Assembly: GCF_019320115.1 (NCBI RefSeq)
Contig: NC_089581.1
Location: 8,495,707 to 8,559,706, forward strand
Length of the DNA stretch: 64,000 bases
Direction of reading: 5' to 3'
Origin: Miscanthus floridulus
Taxonomy: Eukaryota; Streptophyta; Magnoliopsida; Poales; Poaceae
Program-made: the position numbers and the translations under genes
In this document: one piece after another, positions 1-11,102 of the stretch
Layout: each line of letters starts with the position of its first letter
How positions within the stretch are numbered: position 1 is the stretch's first letter
The notes under the pieces: model-generated
What the model was told of the DNA's origin: nothing
What the model saw: the letters and a program-made list of their open reading frames with translations, nothing else
Databases searched by the model: none

Positions 1-66
1 GGGATTTGGGACGGGCCGGATCGAGGGTGGGTCGGGGGTCGGGATCAGGGTAGGGCTCGGACTCAC

Positions 67-113
67 GGGGAGCGGGCAAACTGAGCAGGTCGCGCCGTGG
101 CAGTGGAAGCCAT
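67..113 (-). CDS. Possible first coding exon of an unidentified gene (partial)
   Basis: On the minus strand an ATG at 113 follows a pyrimidine-rich leader rich in CCTT, as in plant 5' UTRs. It opens a reading frame beginning MASTATARPAQFARS that runs into a good splice donor (CCCC|GTGAGT) at 66-65. The rest of the gene would lie left of the window, so the product cannot be named. The Ala/Thr/Arg-rich start would suit an organelle targeting peptide, but 15 residues are too few to say. The longer open frame starting at 440 is probably just 5' UTR read in frame. The bHLH gene upstream lies on the same strand and its transcript should end between 437 and 708. Confidence 0.35.
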
Positions 114-708
114 GGGAGGACGGGAGTGAGGAAGGGAGGGGAAAGGAAGGGGGAACGGGGAAGACGACGGGGGTGAAAGCGGGATTTCGTGTGCGAGATC
201 AGGAGGGGTGTTGGGGAACAGATCAACAGAACCGTTACCGTTTTTGTAGGCCAGGGGGTAAAAATGAGATTTCGCTAGCTGTGCTGGGTTTTCGCGAGGT
301 TTAAGTTGGGCATGGTCGAGATCTCTGAATCTGAAAGTCTGAATCCAAAACTGGTGCAACCGGAAGGATGGCCTTGGATGGATTTGTTCAGGACACAAAG
401 CACAAAAGCACAGCAACAAAGCAAGAACTGATTTATTCATCCTTCTTCTGACAAACGAACGCGATCTACAGAAATTCCATGGAATACATGAATAGCTGAA
501 ACAGTCTTCAGATTCAGATCAGATGGGGGGAAAATGAGCGCCTCATCAAAATACATGTTCCGACTGGAATTGCAGCTCCAAGCAATGAATAAAACTGCGT
601 TTTGGAACATGGTGGTTTCAAAAAATAAAAATGGAAAAAATGATCTACAAGCACGGCCATGATTGATCACGGTTCATTTTATTTAGAGGCTACCTAGATT
701 CATCTCGT
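114..708 (-). other. 3' UTR of the bHLH gene and leader/promoter of the left-edge gene
   Basis: No coding region is visible. The part just left of 709 should be the bHLH 3' UTR, and the part right of 113 the CT-rich leader of the left-edge gene. No clear polyadenylation signal or TATA box decides the border. Confidence 0.4.
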
Positions 709-3700
709 TCATGAAACCCTTTCGTAGCCACTGCCAATCTGCATGTGAAGCCATTCCGAGGTCGACGTGCCCTGGGTGTATTCTCTACTGGTTTGCGTAT
801 CAAATGTCAGCCCAGGGGCTGTGTTGTATGTCTGAGCACCATACTGCAAACAACGACAAAAGTAAATATTTAGGAACAGGCGCATGGGATTAGTGGAGAA
901 TGCGAAAAGAAATGGCAAATCATATGAAAGAAAAACAGAGAAATTCATTAAGATACTTCAGTGCTGCATCCTCCTCTGCAAATTCATACTTAAAACTCAC
1001 AATGCATGATTTCAAACAGGAATGTTACTTTTTAAAAAATTCGGTAGTCCTCACAAAGCATCACCGTCAGCCTGTTCGTTTGGCTGTGGCTTGTCGTAAA
1101 CGATTGTAAATTTTCAGCCGAAACAGTATTTTTCTCTCACACAAACCAGCCAGCAGTACTTCTTCACGAACCAGCAACGATACGAACCAGCCAACCGAAC
1201 AGGCATGTGTTTGGGGAGCAGCACATAGAAGCACACAAAGAATAAACACAAATAGGTACATCTTGGACTTAACTACACATTTTAAAAGTTGACTTACATC
1301 TTTGACTGGAAATGCTTCAACTCCCTGGTTCGCGTGGGCATTAACCGCCTCAAGCTTCATGGACAGGAACTGCAAGCACAAATTATATATCGTTAGCTTG
1401 AATATGGAGGGGAAAGCAATTCTATAGGAGAAACAGTTATCGAAAAATGGCATACCTCAACTTGGCATTGCAACGACTGGATGTAATTAATTATCTCATC
1501 AAGTACTGATGCTTTGCCAATAACCTGACCAAGCAAGAATAAAATCATTTCGTTATTAACAGGAAGGAAGCTCGGGAAGGATTAAAATGAGAAAACATGA
1601 ACGACATTGGATGCCTGTTGAGATCAAAGTGCACCTTGTTGCAGCCAGGCACGAGATCTTGGAGAACTTTCATCCGTTCACTTATTTTCTCACGTCGTGC
1701 CTGTCAAAACAACAAGCTCTTTAAGTGCTCAATTTGATGTTGTATATAACCAACAGCACTACTAATTTTACCGCTTTAGACCACTTTGGATTCATACAAT
1801 GGCATATTTAGAACATGGTATAAAAATTATAGTAACATATAAGAATAGTCAAAACAGAAAATATTACAATCCACTTACCCTTTCTGCAAGACTATGACTA
1901 TCAGTTGCTTGGCCCCTCCTTGCTCTGACATGGATATACTCTTGTTTTGGTGGCTCTGCTGCTGGAAGGCTTTTACTAACAGCCTTGCCAGCACTTCTTG
2001 AGTCAGTCTCAGCCTCTGTTCTTAGACTGCCATTATTATTACTGGACTTATTTGTTTTGGAACGTTTTGCTTCTGGATCGGTCTGCCCATAAAAAGATCA
2101 GGATACACAAGGGTTAGAATAATTAAACTTCAGCTCTCCACAGATGCCATAAATATTTGGTCCTTTTTTAAAAAATGTAACCAAGACTTTCTCATCTCAA
2201 AAGTTAAAACAGTTGTTTAAATGCCAAAATTCAACACAGAACATGATTCATGAACATATGGGGCAACTGTCATAGCAAGTTAGCAACCACTGAAAAAAAA
2301 TCATAGATCATATATGACCAATAATGATTCACCCACCAATATGATTACGTATGACTTCTAACAATGCAACCATGGCAGGCTACTAAATGCAAGCATAAAT
2401 GCAGATACCAACATTTGGTTAAGATCATTCTAATTGCGAGCCTTTATAGGTTGTATACTGACGCACAATACCAAGATTATATAGGAACCATGGAGTGGAC
2501 CATGCTACCATAGCATCGCCTGCGATTATGAATTCCAGCCAAAACATTTTGTGGGTCAACATTAGTTGGTTAGTGATAAGTATTGTAGAGAGCTGATTGG
2601 ACTTCATTGTTTATCTAGCAACAGCCTTTCATTTATTAGAGTATCACAGCATGCATAGTTCCAACAAATATTACCCTAAAAGTGGAGTTACCATGCGCAT
2701 ACCACTCAACATGGCCAGTTTAAACAGTTGCTTCCTAAAGGCTAGATCATGCCATCACGTTAAGTTGCCAAGCAAAACTGGCACTCTTAAACATTGCGAT
2801 ACCACAATAAGAACGGAGTTTATGTGCAGAGTAATTGTGCCATCTTATTGAACCCTAGTATCTGAATGATAAATTATACAACATGATTATAAGTATATGA
2901 CACTGAATGTACTGAATTTAACCAAGATAGGTACTTTTGCTAGTACTCCTGCAATGGATTGGCCTAACAATTTTCCCCTCTAAGTAACTGCAGTTCTTCT
3001 CATAACTTGGCTCTCACAAAAGTTTTAATACTAGCAAAGCAGGCGTAAAGGTATTTGATCAAGCTTCCAGATAATTTTATACAGGATTGACATTCCCATA
3101 CTTTACAGGACTTTCAAAGCATTTTTGGCCCCTGCCGTTCTAAAATAAAACTGTTCTAACCTTTAAGGCAGCCTAATTTACTTCAGCTACAAACAGGCTA
3201 CAGTTGCTACGCCACTAGCTACAGCTGCAATGCTCGTTCAGTAGCTCATTTGAACAAACTGAACAGAGCTAATAAAAAACAGCAATGAGAGTAATATTGC
3301 CAAAATTAGGACGACTTACACTGAGGTCAGCGTATCGGATAAACAGATCATACCGGCATGCTCAGTTCCATACTAAACCATGATGCTACCATTTTGTCTT
3401 GGAAACCTCCCAATTCCGACCCCTGAAGCCCCATTGGCCCCAAAACGCCAAATGCCACACGGATCACGAGTCAATGCAGTGAGAGGACCTACCAAATCCT
3501 GGCCGCCGCCGCCGCCGCCGGAAGTAGAGACGATCCGGGACGAGTCTTCCTCGGACGCCGGGGTCTCCCTCGGCCTTCTCCGGACGGCGCTGCCTCCTCC
3601 GTGGCCGCCGCTGCTCTTCTCCGTGACGGCCGAGGTCGCCTCCACCGGGCGGCCGCCGCCCGCGGCGAGGTGCGGTGGGCACCAGAGCTCCGCAGCGACC

Positions 3701-3717
3701 GCCGGGGACGGCTCCAT
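709..3717 (-). CDS. bHLH transcription factor (bHLH79/BPE-like), six exons, complete
   Basis: Six exons join in phase 0 with GT-AG borders: 3493-3717, 1879-2082, 1635-1700, 1456-1524, 1298-1369 and 709-843, giving 256 residues. The N-terminal 75 residues are low-complexity (Ala, Gly, Arg), with a Ser/Asp-rich stretch. The basic region is around residues 125-150 and carries the His138-Glu142-Arg146 pattern of E-box/G-box binders. Helix 1 ([18 protein letters not shown]) lies in exon 3, and helix 2 ([19 protein letters not shown]) in exon 4. The C-terminus ([15 protein letters not shown]) is typical of the bHLH79/BPE/CIB-like subgroup. The protein should be a nuclear dimer; family members regulate growth and brassinosteroid or light responses, but the role of this one is inferred only. 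The ATG at 3717 is chosen because upstream codons of the open frame lack family features. A MITE lies about 190 bp upstream of the ATG and another in intron 5. Confidence 0.92.
1068..1204. repeat. MITE in intron 5 of the bHLH gene
   Basis: The left end (agcctgttcgtttggctg) is mirrored at the right end by cagccaaccgaacaggc. The core holds the cagccgaaacagtatttttctctc stretch (split here: cagccgaaacag, then tatttttctctc) that recurs in related elements at 4486 and 13976. It has no coding capacity. This is a common grass MITE type, placed here from the inverted ends and the copies. Confidence 0.7.
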
Positions 3718-3906
3718 GGGGGCAGGCAGCGGAGCAACTCGCGAGGCGGGTCTAGGGTTTCGGAGGCGCGTGCGACGGGGAGACCGATGCGAACAGATCA
3801 GGGAGTGTGGACACTGGAGGGAGAGGGAAAGCTCGCAGTGGTCAGTGGCACTGTGCAGCGTGCACACTTGCGGTGGAGAGAGAGTGTGCAGTGTGCACAC
3901 TTGACT

Positions 3907-4143
3907 GTGCTTGTTTAGTTAAAAAAAAAATTCTTAAAAAGTGCTACAGTGGTCATCACACCAAATCTTACGATACGTGTATGGAGCATTAAATATAGAC
4001 GAAAAAAATAAATTATACAGTTTGGTTGAAAATTGCGAGACGAACGTTTCAAACCTAATTAGTCTATAATTAAACACTAATTGCTAAATAAAAACGAAAA
4101 TGTACGGTAGCCAAATTCCCAAATTTCGTCAACTAAACACGCA
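3907..4143. repeat. MITE immediately upstream of the bHLH gene
   Basis: The left end (gtgcttgtttagttaa) pairs with the complement of the right end (gtcaactaaacacgcac). The interior contains attgcgagacgaacgtttc, a sequence widespread in grass MITEs. The edge lies about 190 bp from the bHLH ATG, so part of the gene's promoter is probably transposon-derived. Confidence 0.7.
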
Positions 4144-4485
4144 CGAAATGAGCCTCGGGATTTTGCCACGCGGTGATTGGAGGAGTAGGGCTGACCCTGA
4201 CAGGACGAGGGTAAAGTAAACGCGCTTTCACCGCAAAGCACGGGATTTAGGTGGTTAATTTAGCTTGGTAAAAACTAAGGGTGGCAGCGACAAACGTTTC
4301 AAATTTTATATTAGTAGAATCGCTATAATTACATCAAACAGTATAAAAAGAGAAATGTTTCGTAAGGAATCACTTAAAACCGATTATTGATTTTTAGAGA
4401 AACACCCAAAATTTGGTTTTCTCTAGTTCTAATTTCAAGAATCCAACGAGCTAGTCAAACAGTCCATAAAATGATTTCGATTCAG
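4144..4485. other. Intergenic stretch, nothing recognised
   Basis: AT-rich DNA without a credible reading frame, RNA gene or element end that I can recognise. Confidence 0.5.
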
Positions 4486-4626
4486 GCTGCGTTCGGCCGA
4501 CCTCAAACCTGGCTTGATCCGCTTCTTTTTTCAGCCGGAACAGTGTTTTTCTCTCACAAAATATCAGACGCTACAGTAGTAAAATTCAGCCGCTACAGTG
4601 ACTTTTTGGGTCAGCCAAACGCACCC
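4486..4626. repeat. MITE, same superfamily as the 1068 element
   Basis: The ends ggctgcgttcggccgacc and gggtcagccaaacgcacc are inverted relative to each other. Inside is cagccggaacagtgtttttc, shared with the other copies, and the gctacagt motif occurs twice. Confidence 0.65.
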
Positions 4627-4990
4627 TCGGTAGATAAATGTTTCTAGAGATAATTTGAATCTAAACTGTTCGAGGACAATCTAGATCCCTACCAAACGCA
4701 CTCTTAAAATACCTTGTAGTGCATCTAAGGCTATTTGAACAGCTAAGTCTGATATAGCTTTAGCTAAAAAATAGCTAATTATAGTTGTTAGTATATATCT
4801 GTTTGGATCCATGGCTAATGGCTTGCCTCTTTTATCTCTCTTTCATCACCCTGCCTTTACTCCCTCAACAATCCTACTCATCTCTCGTCCGCGTCCTATT
4901 TCATTGGCCTAGCGTGACTCGAGCCTCCACCCTCCCTTCTTCTCTCTCTCTCTCTCTCTGTGGTCAGCACTTCCGCCATTGCCAACTCGC

Positions 4991-5387
4991 CCTATTCGTT
5001 TCGCTGAAATTTGGCTTACGCTAATTTGTTGTGAGAGAAAAATACTTTTCGTTCACTGAAAAGTATTGCTGGAGTAGTGCTGAAGAACTATCTCGAGCTG
5101 ATGTCATCCCATAATATTTTTTATAGTGTCCATTTTAGATCTGTAAAAATTTCTAAAGAGGCTTTAAAGGATGAAATCACAAAGTCTTTCATTTCTAGGG
5201 ATATTCTAAACATAGGAACTATTTTTAATAAAAGTTATATGATATGCATTTGTATTCTCTTAAGTCCATATAAAAATATTATCGTCATGTTCTTCAGCGG
5301 TACTTTTGAGCTAAGGAATAATGTTTTTCTCTCACAATAAATCGGCATAAAGCAGCAGCATCAGCCAAATTTCAGCGAATGAGTTCG
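4991..5387. repeat. Larger non-autonomous element with inverted ends
   Basis: The left end (attcgtttcgctgaaatttg) and the complement of the right end (caaatttcagcgaatgag) match closely. The subterminal stretch tgtgagagaaaaata on the left is mirrored by tgtttttctctcacaa on the right. No transposase frame is present, so the element is non-autonomous. Confidence 0.6.
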
Positions 5388-5563
5388 GATATCAGACTTT
5401 GAGGAAGTCCAATAACCACCCTCCCTCGCTTTGTTATATCAAGTTCCTTTAGAAAATATCTATGTATAGATCGAGATTGTTGGGAACTATCGAAATGCAT
5501 CAATTCCCCAGTTGGTTGGGTCCATTTTTTGAACATATAAGTGTTTCTTTTTCTTTAATTTAT

Positions 5564-5654
5564 TCTAGAAAGAAATAGCGCTACTCGTTCAATGACAGAT
5601 GATGTGACTTTCTAGAAAGAAATAGTGCTACTCGTTCAATGACACATGACGTGA
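5564..5654. repeat. Two-copy tandem repeat of about 47 bp
   Basis: The unit beginning tctagaaagaaatag and containing ctactcgttcaatgaca occurs at 5564-5610 and again directly after at 5611-5654 with few differences. A half-copy of the cctgttcgcttgctcg MITE follows near 5704-5765. Confidence 0.7.
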
Positions 5655-5959
5655 CCAACGACATCGCGACATCTGTGAGTACCTCCACCATCTCAGGATC
5701 CACCAGCTTACTGCCTGTTCGCTTGCTCGTAAACGATCGTAAATTTCCAGCCAGGAACAGTGTTCTTAGAAGTACTTATAGGGAAATATGATGCATTGAT
5801 GTGTACGTGTGTTATATGTGAACGTACACATATAATACTGTACGTGAGTTCACACAACATGTACCAGAGTTAACGAAAGGATAACATAAAAGTAGCGGTC
5901 ATTAGTATCTAAGTCCCAAGTGGTTCCCAAATCCAACATTCGTAAATATAAAACAAAGC

Positions 5960-6234
5960 ACTCACTTTGTTCTAAATGATATTTTGCTTTGTTTTGTATT
6001 GAGTTAAACTTCTCTTACTTTGACTATTTTCAGAAAACTATATTTACCTCTACACATTCAATAGGATGGCATATCAAAACATATCTCATGAAGAATCTAA
6101 ATGAAATAATCTAATGTTTTAGGCAATGATGCATTTTTTCAAAAATCTCGGTCAAAGATAAATGAATTTGACCTAGGAAAAGTCAAAGCGGATATTTCAT
6201 TAGTTTTCAATACTAATTTAGGATGGAACGGAGT
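5960..6234. repeat. Stowaway-like (Tc1/mariner) MITE, degenerate
   Basis: The right end aggatggaacggagta is the complement of the usual grass Stowaway end TACTCCGTTCCATCCT. The left end (actcactttgttctaaatg) is a weaker match. The interior has the tttgacctaggaaaagtcaaa type of sequence seen in these MITEs. Confidence 0.55.
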
Positions 6235-6762
6235 ATATATTTCATCTTGTCATACATGCTTAATCTTCATTAGTTTTCATACATGTGTTAATCTCCATGC
6301 CTTTTTACCATTGTGGCACTGTCTATTCGCACTATGTACGCATAACATTTTAGTCATGGTGGCACTTTTAGTTTGCCATTTCAGGGCAACACCTATGTAA
6401 GCATGTTATATATAAGAAAAAAAAGATATAGCCAGTCATTATAGAAAGCAGAAACATGTTTTTTACTAATCTAACAAAAAATTCTATATAATTCAAAAAC
6501 ACAGTAATAGGAGTGACAGTGACTTCACTAACTTTGTAGCTTGCTCTCTTGAACTAACACAAGTTTTTTTTAGTGGATGAACTAACACAAGTGGGGTGAG
6601 ATAATTAAAAAAAAAGTTTTCAAAGAGAGAGATAAACAACCATGAGCTGGACAGCTCGTCAACCGAAGCCTGATCAAGACTCGAGTCCAACAAGCAAGGC
6701 CATGATCTTGCTGTTAATAAAACTGTTTTAAGGACCGTCATGCAAAACTCCATCAACAAAAT
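6235..6762. other. Intergenic region upstream of the VAMP gene
   Basis: AT-rich, with short duplications such as gaactaacacaag (twice, 6552-6592). No gene is supported. The VAMP transcription start probably lies between about 6760 and 6900, because the DNA then becomes CT-rich and carries the leader motif ccctagggtttcgcc. Confidence 0.45.
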
Positions 6763-6971
6763 TTGATTTCCTTTCCATTTCCACCCCAACTATTTCCCCT
6801 CCTTCAACCCCACGGAGAAGCGAAACCGACCTTTCCCCCTCCCCCGCATCCCACCTCGCCGAGATCTAGCCTAGCCCTAGGGTTTCGCCAGCGGCGAGGC
6901 CTAAGTCATCGGCGGCGAGCCAAACTCCACGAGCGGGGGAAGAAGGGGGAAGCAGAGACGAAGAGGCAGCC

Positions 6972-9631
6972 ATGGGGCAGCAGTCGCTGATCTACGCGTT
7001 CGTGGCCCGTGGCACGGTCATACTGGCCGAGTACACGGAGTTCACCGGCAACTTCACCACCATCGCCTCCCAGTGCCTCATGAAGCTCCCCGCAAGCAAC
7101 AACAAGTTCACCTACAACTGCGACGGCCACACCTTCAATTACCTCGTGGAAGACGGATTCAGTGAGTTCTCCTGCCTTCCCGAATGATCCTTTTTATTAC
7201 CCGTGCGATTCGTTGCGGAATTTATCCGATCTGTCCGTAGCAGATATGCATGCTTGATTTTGGCTACTTGTGTAGATCTTACTGATTTGGTTGGTATGCG
7301 GTTAGGTGGTTTTGATTGCAGTTGGTGGTCGTGCTGCCGGTGATGTGAGTTCGTGTTGTGTGAGAACTTCTGAGAAGTATGCTCCCAGTTGTGCACGCCT
7401 TAGTTAACTGGGTTAACTGGTGAAGCCCTCCTTAGATGGTACCATCCATCGTTTGAGACTGGAGCTCGAAGTACTTCTAGATATGTGGAGTACCGTGCTA
7501 GATTAGTTAAGCTCAGGGCATTCACAGGTGCTGCCAATAAGTTTGCTATTTTTAGTAGATATATATTTGGTGATGAGTGGTGGCTGCTGCATGCTTGGTT
7601 TTTTGGCCCCTTGTTACACATGCTTTTCATGCACATTTGTCTTAGGTAATTCTTCCTGATTTAAGAACCAACATATTACAGTAGTTATAATTGTCTTTTT
7701 TTTTGTGTTTTGTGTTGAATGATGGTTTGAATATATTATTATCTTTTTTATTATGGTATGTTGTCACAGTAAGATTCCATTGGCCATAAGTTTTATTTTG
7801 GCGTACATTGTTTAGAGGAGACATTGTCATCAATGTGATTTCGTAAATAATAACTGGATATGACACAGGTGTGGTAGGTAGTCTGCCCATCATTAGACTA
7901 AGGTTCTGTTGATGCAGCCTACATAATGTGAGAATGACTCTTCTAAGAATACTTACACTATTGCAATATTAGTGTTTGTCCTGTTCTTTTTTGGTTGTTT
8001 GTCTTGCTTTGTTTCATACCTTGGCCTTTTCCTTGTCGACTCATACTGGATCCATGTATCATTAAGAGGTGAGGCTTACACTCAATATTAAATCAGGTCA
8101 TATTGAGTGCATGTAATCGATTGTTTACCAGTTCTAGTCTTTGTAGCAACATCATCTTATTTCTACCGTGCTTACTAGCATCTTAGATTTAAGATGTTAT
8201 TCTCATTTTGAATACACGATAAGGTGAGTTGGAGGTCATATTGTTGGACCATTAAACATTAATGTTTGTATATGTTGCTTCACATGCTAAAATGTTGTAT
8301 GTTCTCACAACTTAAACCAGCCAATAAGGGCTGATGCCAAAAGTTTTACATTACAAACATGGTCCATTAGCCTTTTTTTAATACTTTTTTTAATAAAAGA
8401 CTCGAAAGTGCTTTCTGCCACCCTGTCATAAAGCGCGCACTTCTCAAGAAAATTTGGTTTGTGTTGCAATAATCCCATGTCAGTCAATTTTAAATTCCGG
8501 AAGTTATAAATTTACAGGTCTAATGCCTTACTTTGCTTTGCAGCATACTGTGTTGTTGCTGTTGAATCGGTGGGACAACAAATTCCCATTGCTTTCATGG
8601 ATAGGGTTAAGGAGGATTTCACAAAAAGGTATGGTGGTGGGAAAGCTGCTACTGCCGCAGCTAACAGCCTCAACCGAGAGTTCGGGTATGTATCACCAAG
8701 GTCTTGAACTCGGTGAATATATTGTGCCTCATCGGACTAGTTTTTCCCCCTTAAAACAATATGTACTTTCTGCAGATCAAAACTTAAAGAGCACATGCAG
8801 TATTGTGTGGATCACCCTGAAGAGGTTAGCAAGCTGGCCAAAGTGAAGGCGCAGGTTTCAGAAGTCAAGGGTGTTATGATGGAAAACATTGAAAAGGTAC
8901 AATTTGTGGATTGATCGAGCTTTACAATCTAGACTGTTGGTATTGATGGCCACTGTAAGAATGTTCTGATTGCTTTTTTCTTCTTTTTTCAATGCAGGTT
9001 CTAGATCGTGGAGAGAAGATTGAGCTGCTTGTCGACAAGACTGAGAATCTGCGCTCACAGGTCTTCATGCATTCCTTTATCCTGCTCTGTAGTGCTCCAC
9101 TGAATATTGTATTGTTTTTCATAGATGTCAGAGGGCGTACATGTTGCCTAGGTGGGCAAGTTAGTTTCCATAGATGTCTGAATATCTGTAGGTTAGAAAG
9201 GCAATCAGTTTCCATATATGCTGAAGTACCTCTAAGCAAGTAAGCAGCATATACTATGTCAAAAACCAAGAATACCATTGTTGACTTGTTAGCGTTATAT
9301 GCAAGTATAAATACAAAGTATTGAAATGGATGCGTAACCTTTCTATCGATTCTTTTTTGGGTTTTAGAAGAGTGAATGATCTTAAATCTATTTTGATTTT
9401 GTGATGTAACTCCTATTTGCATGGTCGATTTGGGGTATGTGAAACAATAGTCAGTTTCTTATAATTTGTCTGGGTTTGTTGCAGGCACAAGATTTCAGAC
9501 AGCAAGGAACAAATGTGAGGAGAAAGATGTGGTTACAGAACATGAAAATCAAGCTCATCGTCCTGGGAATAATCATTGCACTTATTCTGATCATTATCCT
9601 CTCTGTCTGTCATGGTTTCAAATGCCATTAA
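6972..9631 (+). CDS. VAMP72-type R-SNARE (VAMP721/722-like), five exons, complete
   Basis: Exons 6972-7161, 8544-8685, 8776-8896, 8998-9060 and 9485-9631 join with GT-AG borders to give 220 residues, the normal length for this family. The N-terminal longin domain (residues 1 to about 125) begins [20 protein letters not shown] and includes the conserved FNYLVEDGF and RYGGGKA stretches. The SNARE helix spans about 128-188, and its zero-layer arginine is Arg155 in [12 protein letters not shown] linker rich in Arg/Lys/Trp ([12 protein letters not shown]) leads into one membrane span at about 196-214 and a short lumenal tail ending GFKCH. The protein should be tail-anchored on secretory vesicles and the trans-Golgi network, and pair with plasma-membrane Qa- and Qbc-SNAREs during exocytosis, including cell-plate growth and defence secretion (family knowledge). 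No disabling change is seen. The first intron is about 1.4 kb. Confidence 0.96.
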
Positions 9632-11102
9632 GCACAGACCAGAATACTGATACATTCAACTGCACCTATTATACCGCTGCTTGGAGCAAGAAAAAAGTGT
9701 GCTCTGGCCCGGTCATTGTGCACAGGTGTTCTGCATTGTCTTAGTATTTGATAAATGTTGGATGGTGACTGGGTTAGTTGTGTCAACTGTCAAAACTGTC
9801 GTGTATTTTTTGGACGCTATATATGTATAGCCTGGATATGAGTAGATTTACTGAACTTCTCCTGAATGTTGTGACTCAGTCCCTTGCTCCTCTTCTTCTT
9901 CTGGACAATAATGTGCGCATTTGGGGCATCTTGCATTGACCTCGTTTAGTGCAAAAGTGCAGCTTGGAAAATATGAGCACGGAATCGATTTCCAATGTTT
10001 CAGGGTCTTGCTATTTGACTATACAAGTTCTTTCTATAAATATGTAAATGGGAACTTGGTACAGATCGTCAAACATTGAGCAAAAGTTTGTTAATTCACG
10101 GAAGAGCTACTTAACCAAACCTTAAGTCAAACTAGGCATGCTCATGAACACTATATTCTCGTAAAAACAAACAAAAGAACTTGAGAGCATGACATTCTTA
10201 TTCTTACAAACAAAACAAGAAACCGAAAGTACTGAAGTACATTACATCCTCGCAAGCTGGTCGTGAGCCTTGAAACCCCAGCCAGTGCCAGTCAGCAACC
10301 TGCGTGGGGAGGATGACCCATTAAAGTTAATCTGTAATCAAGTTGGTGGCCAGTCTCTCCAATTCTCCATTTTGCTGCTTGTCTCTTGTATCTGTACCAT
10401 GCCTGTACCCTGTGCTTAGGCAGGTTTTTCCAGCCAGTTGAAATCAACCGGGTAACAAAACTGCACTCTGCAGACCTCAGCTGCGCTGCTGTGTTTTCTC
10501 CCTGCCCCCCCTGCTGTGTGGTACTCTAATCCATCGCGTTTGCCCATCCGTGCCCAAGGGAGGTGCGATAGCAGGAAATCGCCTCTGGGTTCAGGATTTC
10601 CTCCCGTATTTCCTTGGGCGAATACGTGCCGCTTCTGCATCAAGAGCACACCAACATCCTCTCGTCTTTGCATCTCGACTATACAAGGTTTTGTTTCCTC
10701 ACTGAACAAACAAATGTGCTGCATCTCGTTGTGTTGTTGTGGGGTACTCTAATCCATCGCGTTTGCTAATCCGTGCCCCAAGGGAGCTGCGATAGCACTA
10801 TAGCAGCAACGCCCCGTGCTGGCGTGGCGCCTCTCCGTAACATGACACGGAATTCACGCAACTTGCGTTCCTGCAGCTGCAGCAGCTCGATCGGCGGTTG
10901 CCTGTGCAAATGCAATGCACTCGCCACTCGCTAGTGGTCTTCTTCTTTCTCGTATCCCAGATTCGAGTTATCCGAGTAAGATTGGTGACATAATAACATA
11001 TTAACATTAGGCCTCTGATGACAAGCACATGAGAGTTTATTTAGAAGCGACCATTTATTTTATTTATTGATCACGCCAATATATAGGATTGCCCCCTTTC
11101 AT
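9632..11102. other. VAMP 3' UTR and intergenic DNA between convergent genes
   Basis: The first few hundred bases should be the VAMP 3' UTR. The part just left of 11103 should be the 3' UTR of the minus-strand LRR gene. Apart from the direct repeat annotated separately, I see no gene or recognisable element. Confidence 0.5.
10518..10800. repeat. Direct repeat of about 57 bp, copies about 224 bp apart
   Basis: The stretch with tactctaatccatcgcgttt, followed by ccgtgcccaagggaggtgcg, occurs at about 10518-10574. It recurs at about 10742-10798 with a few substitutions and one extra C. No ORF or inverted ends explain it. Confidence 0.8.

Noticed and set aside
63..440. Open frame of 125 codons at the left edge
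   Set aside because: Only the last part, from the ATG at 113, looks coding; the rest is CT-rich leader, and the frame runs into a splice donor.
3380..3918. Several overlapping open frames on both strands
   Set aside because: They are shadows of the GC-rich first exon and promoter of the bHLH gene.
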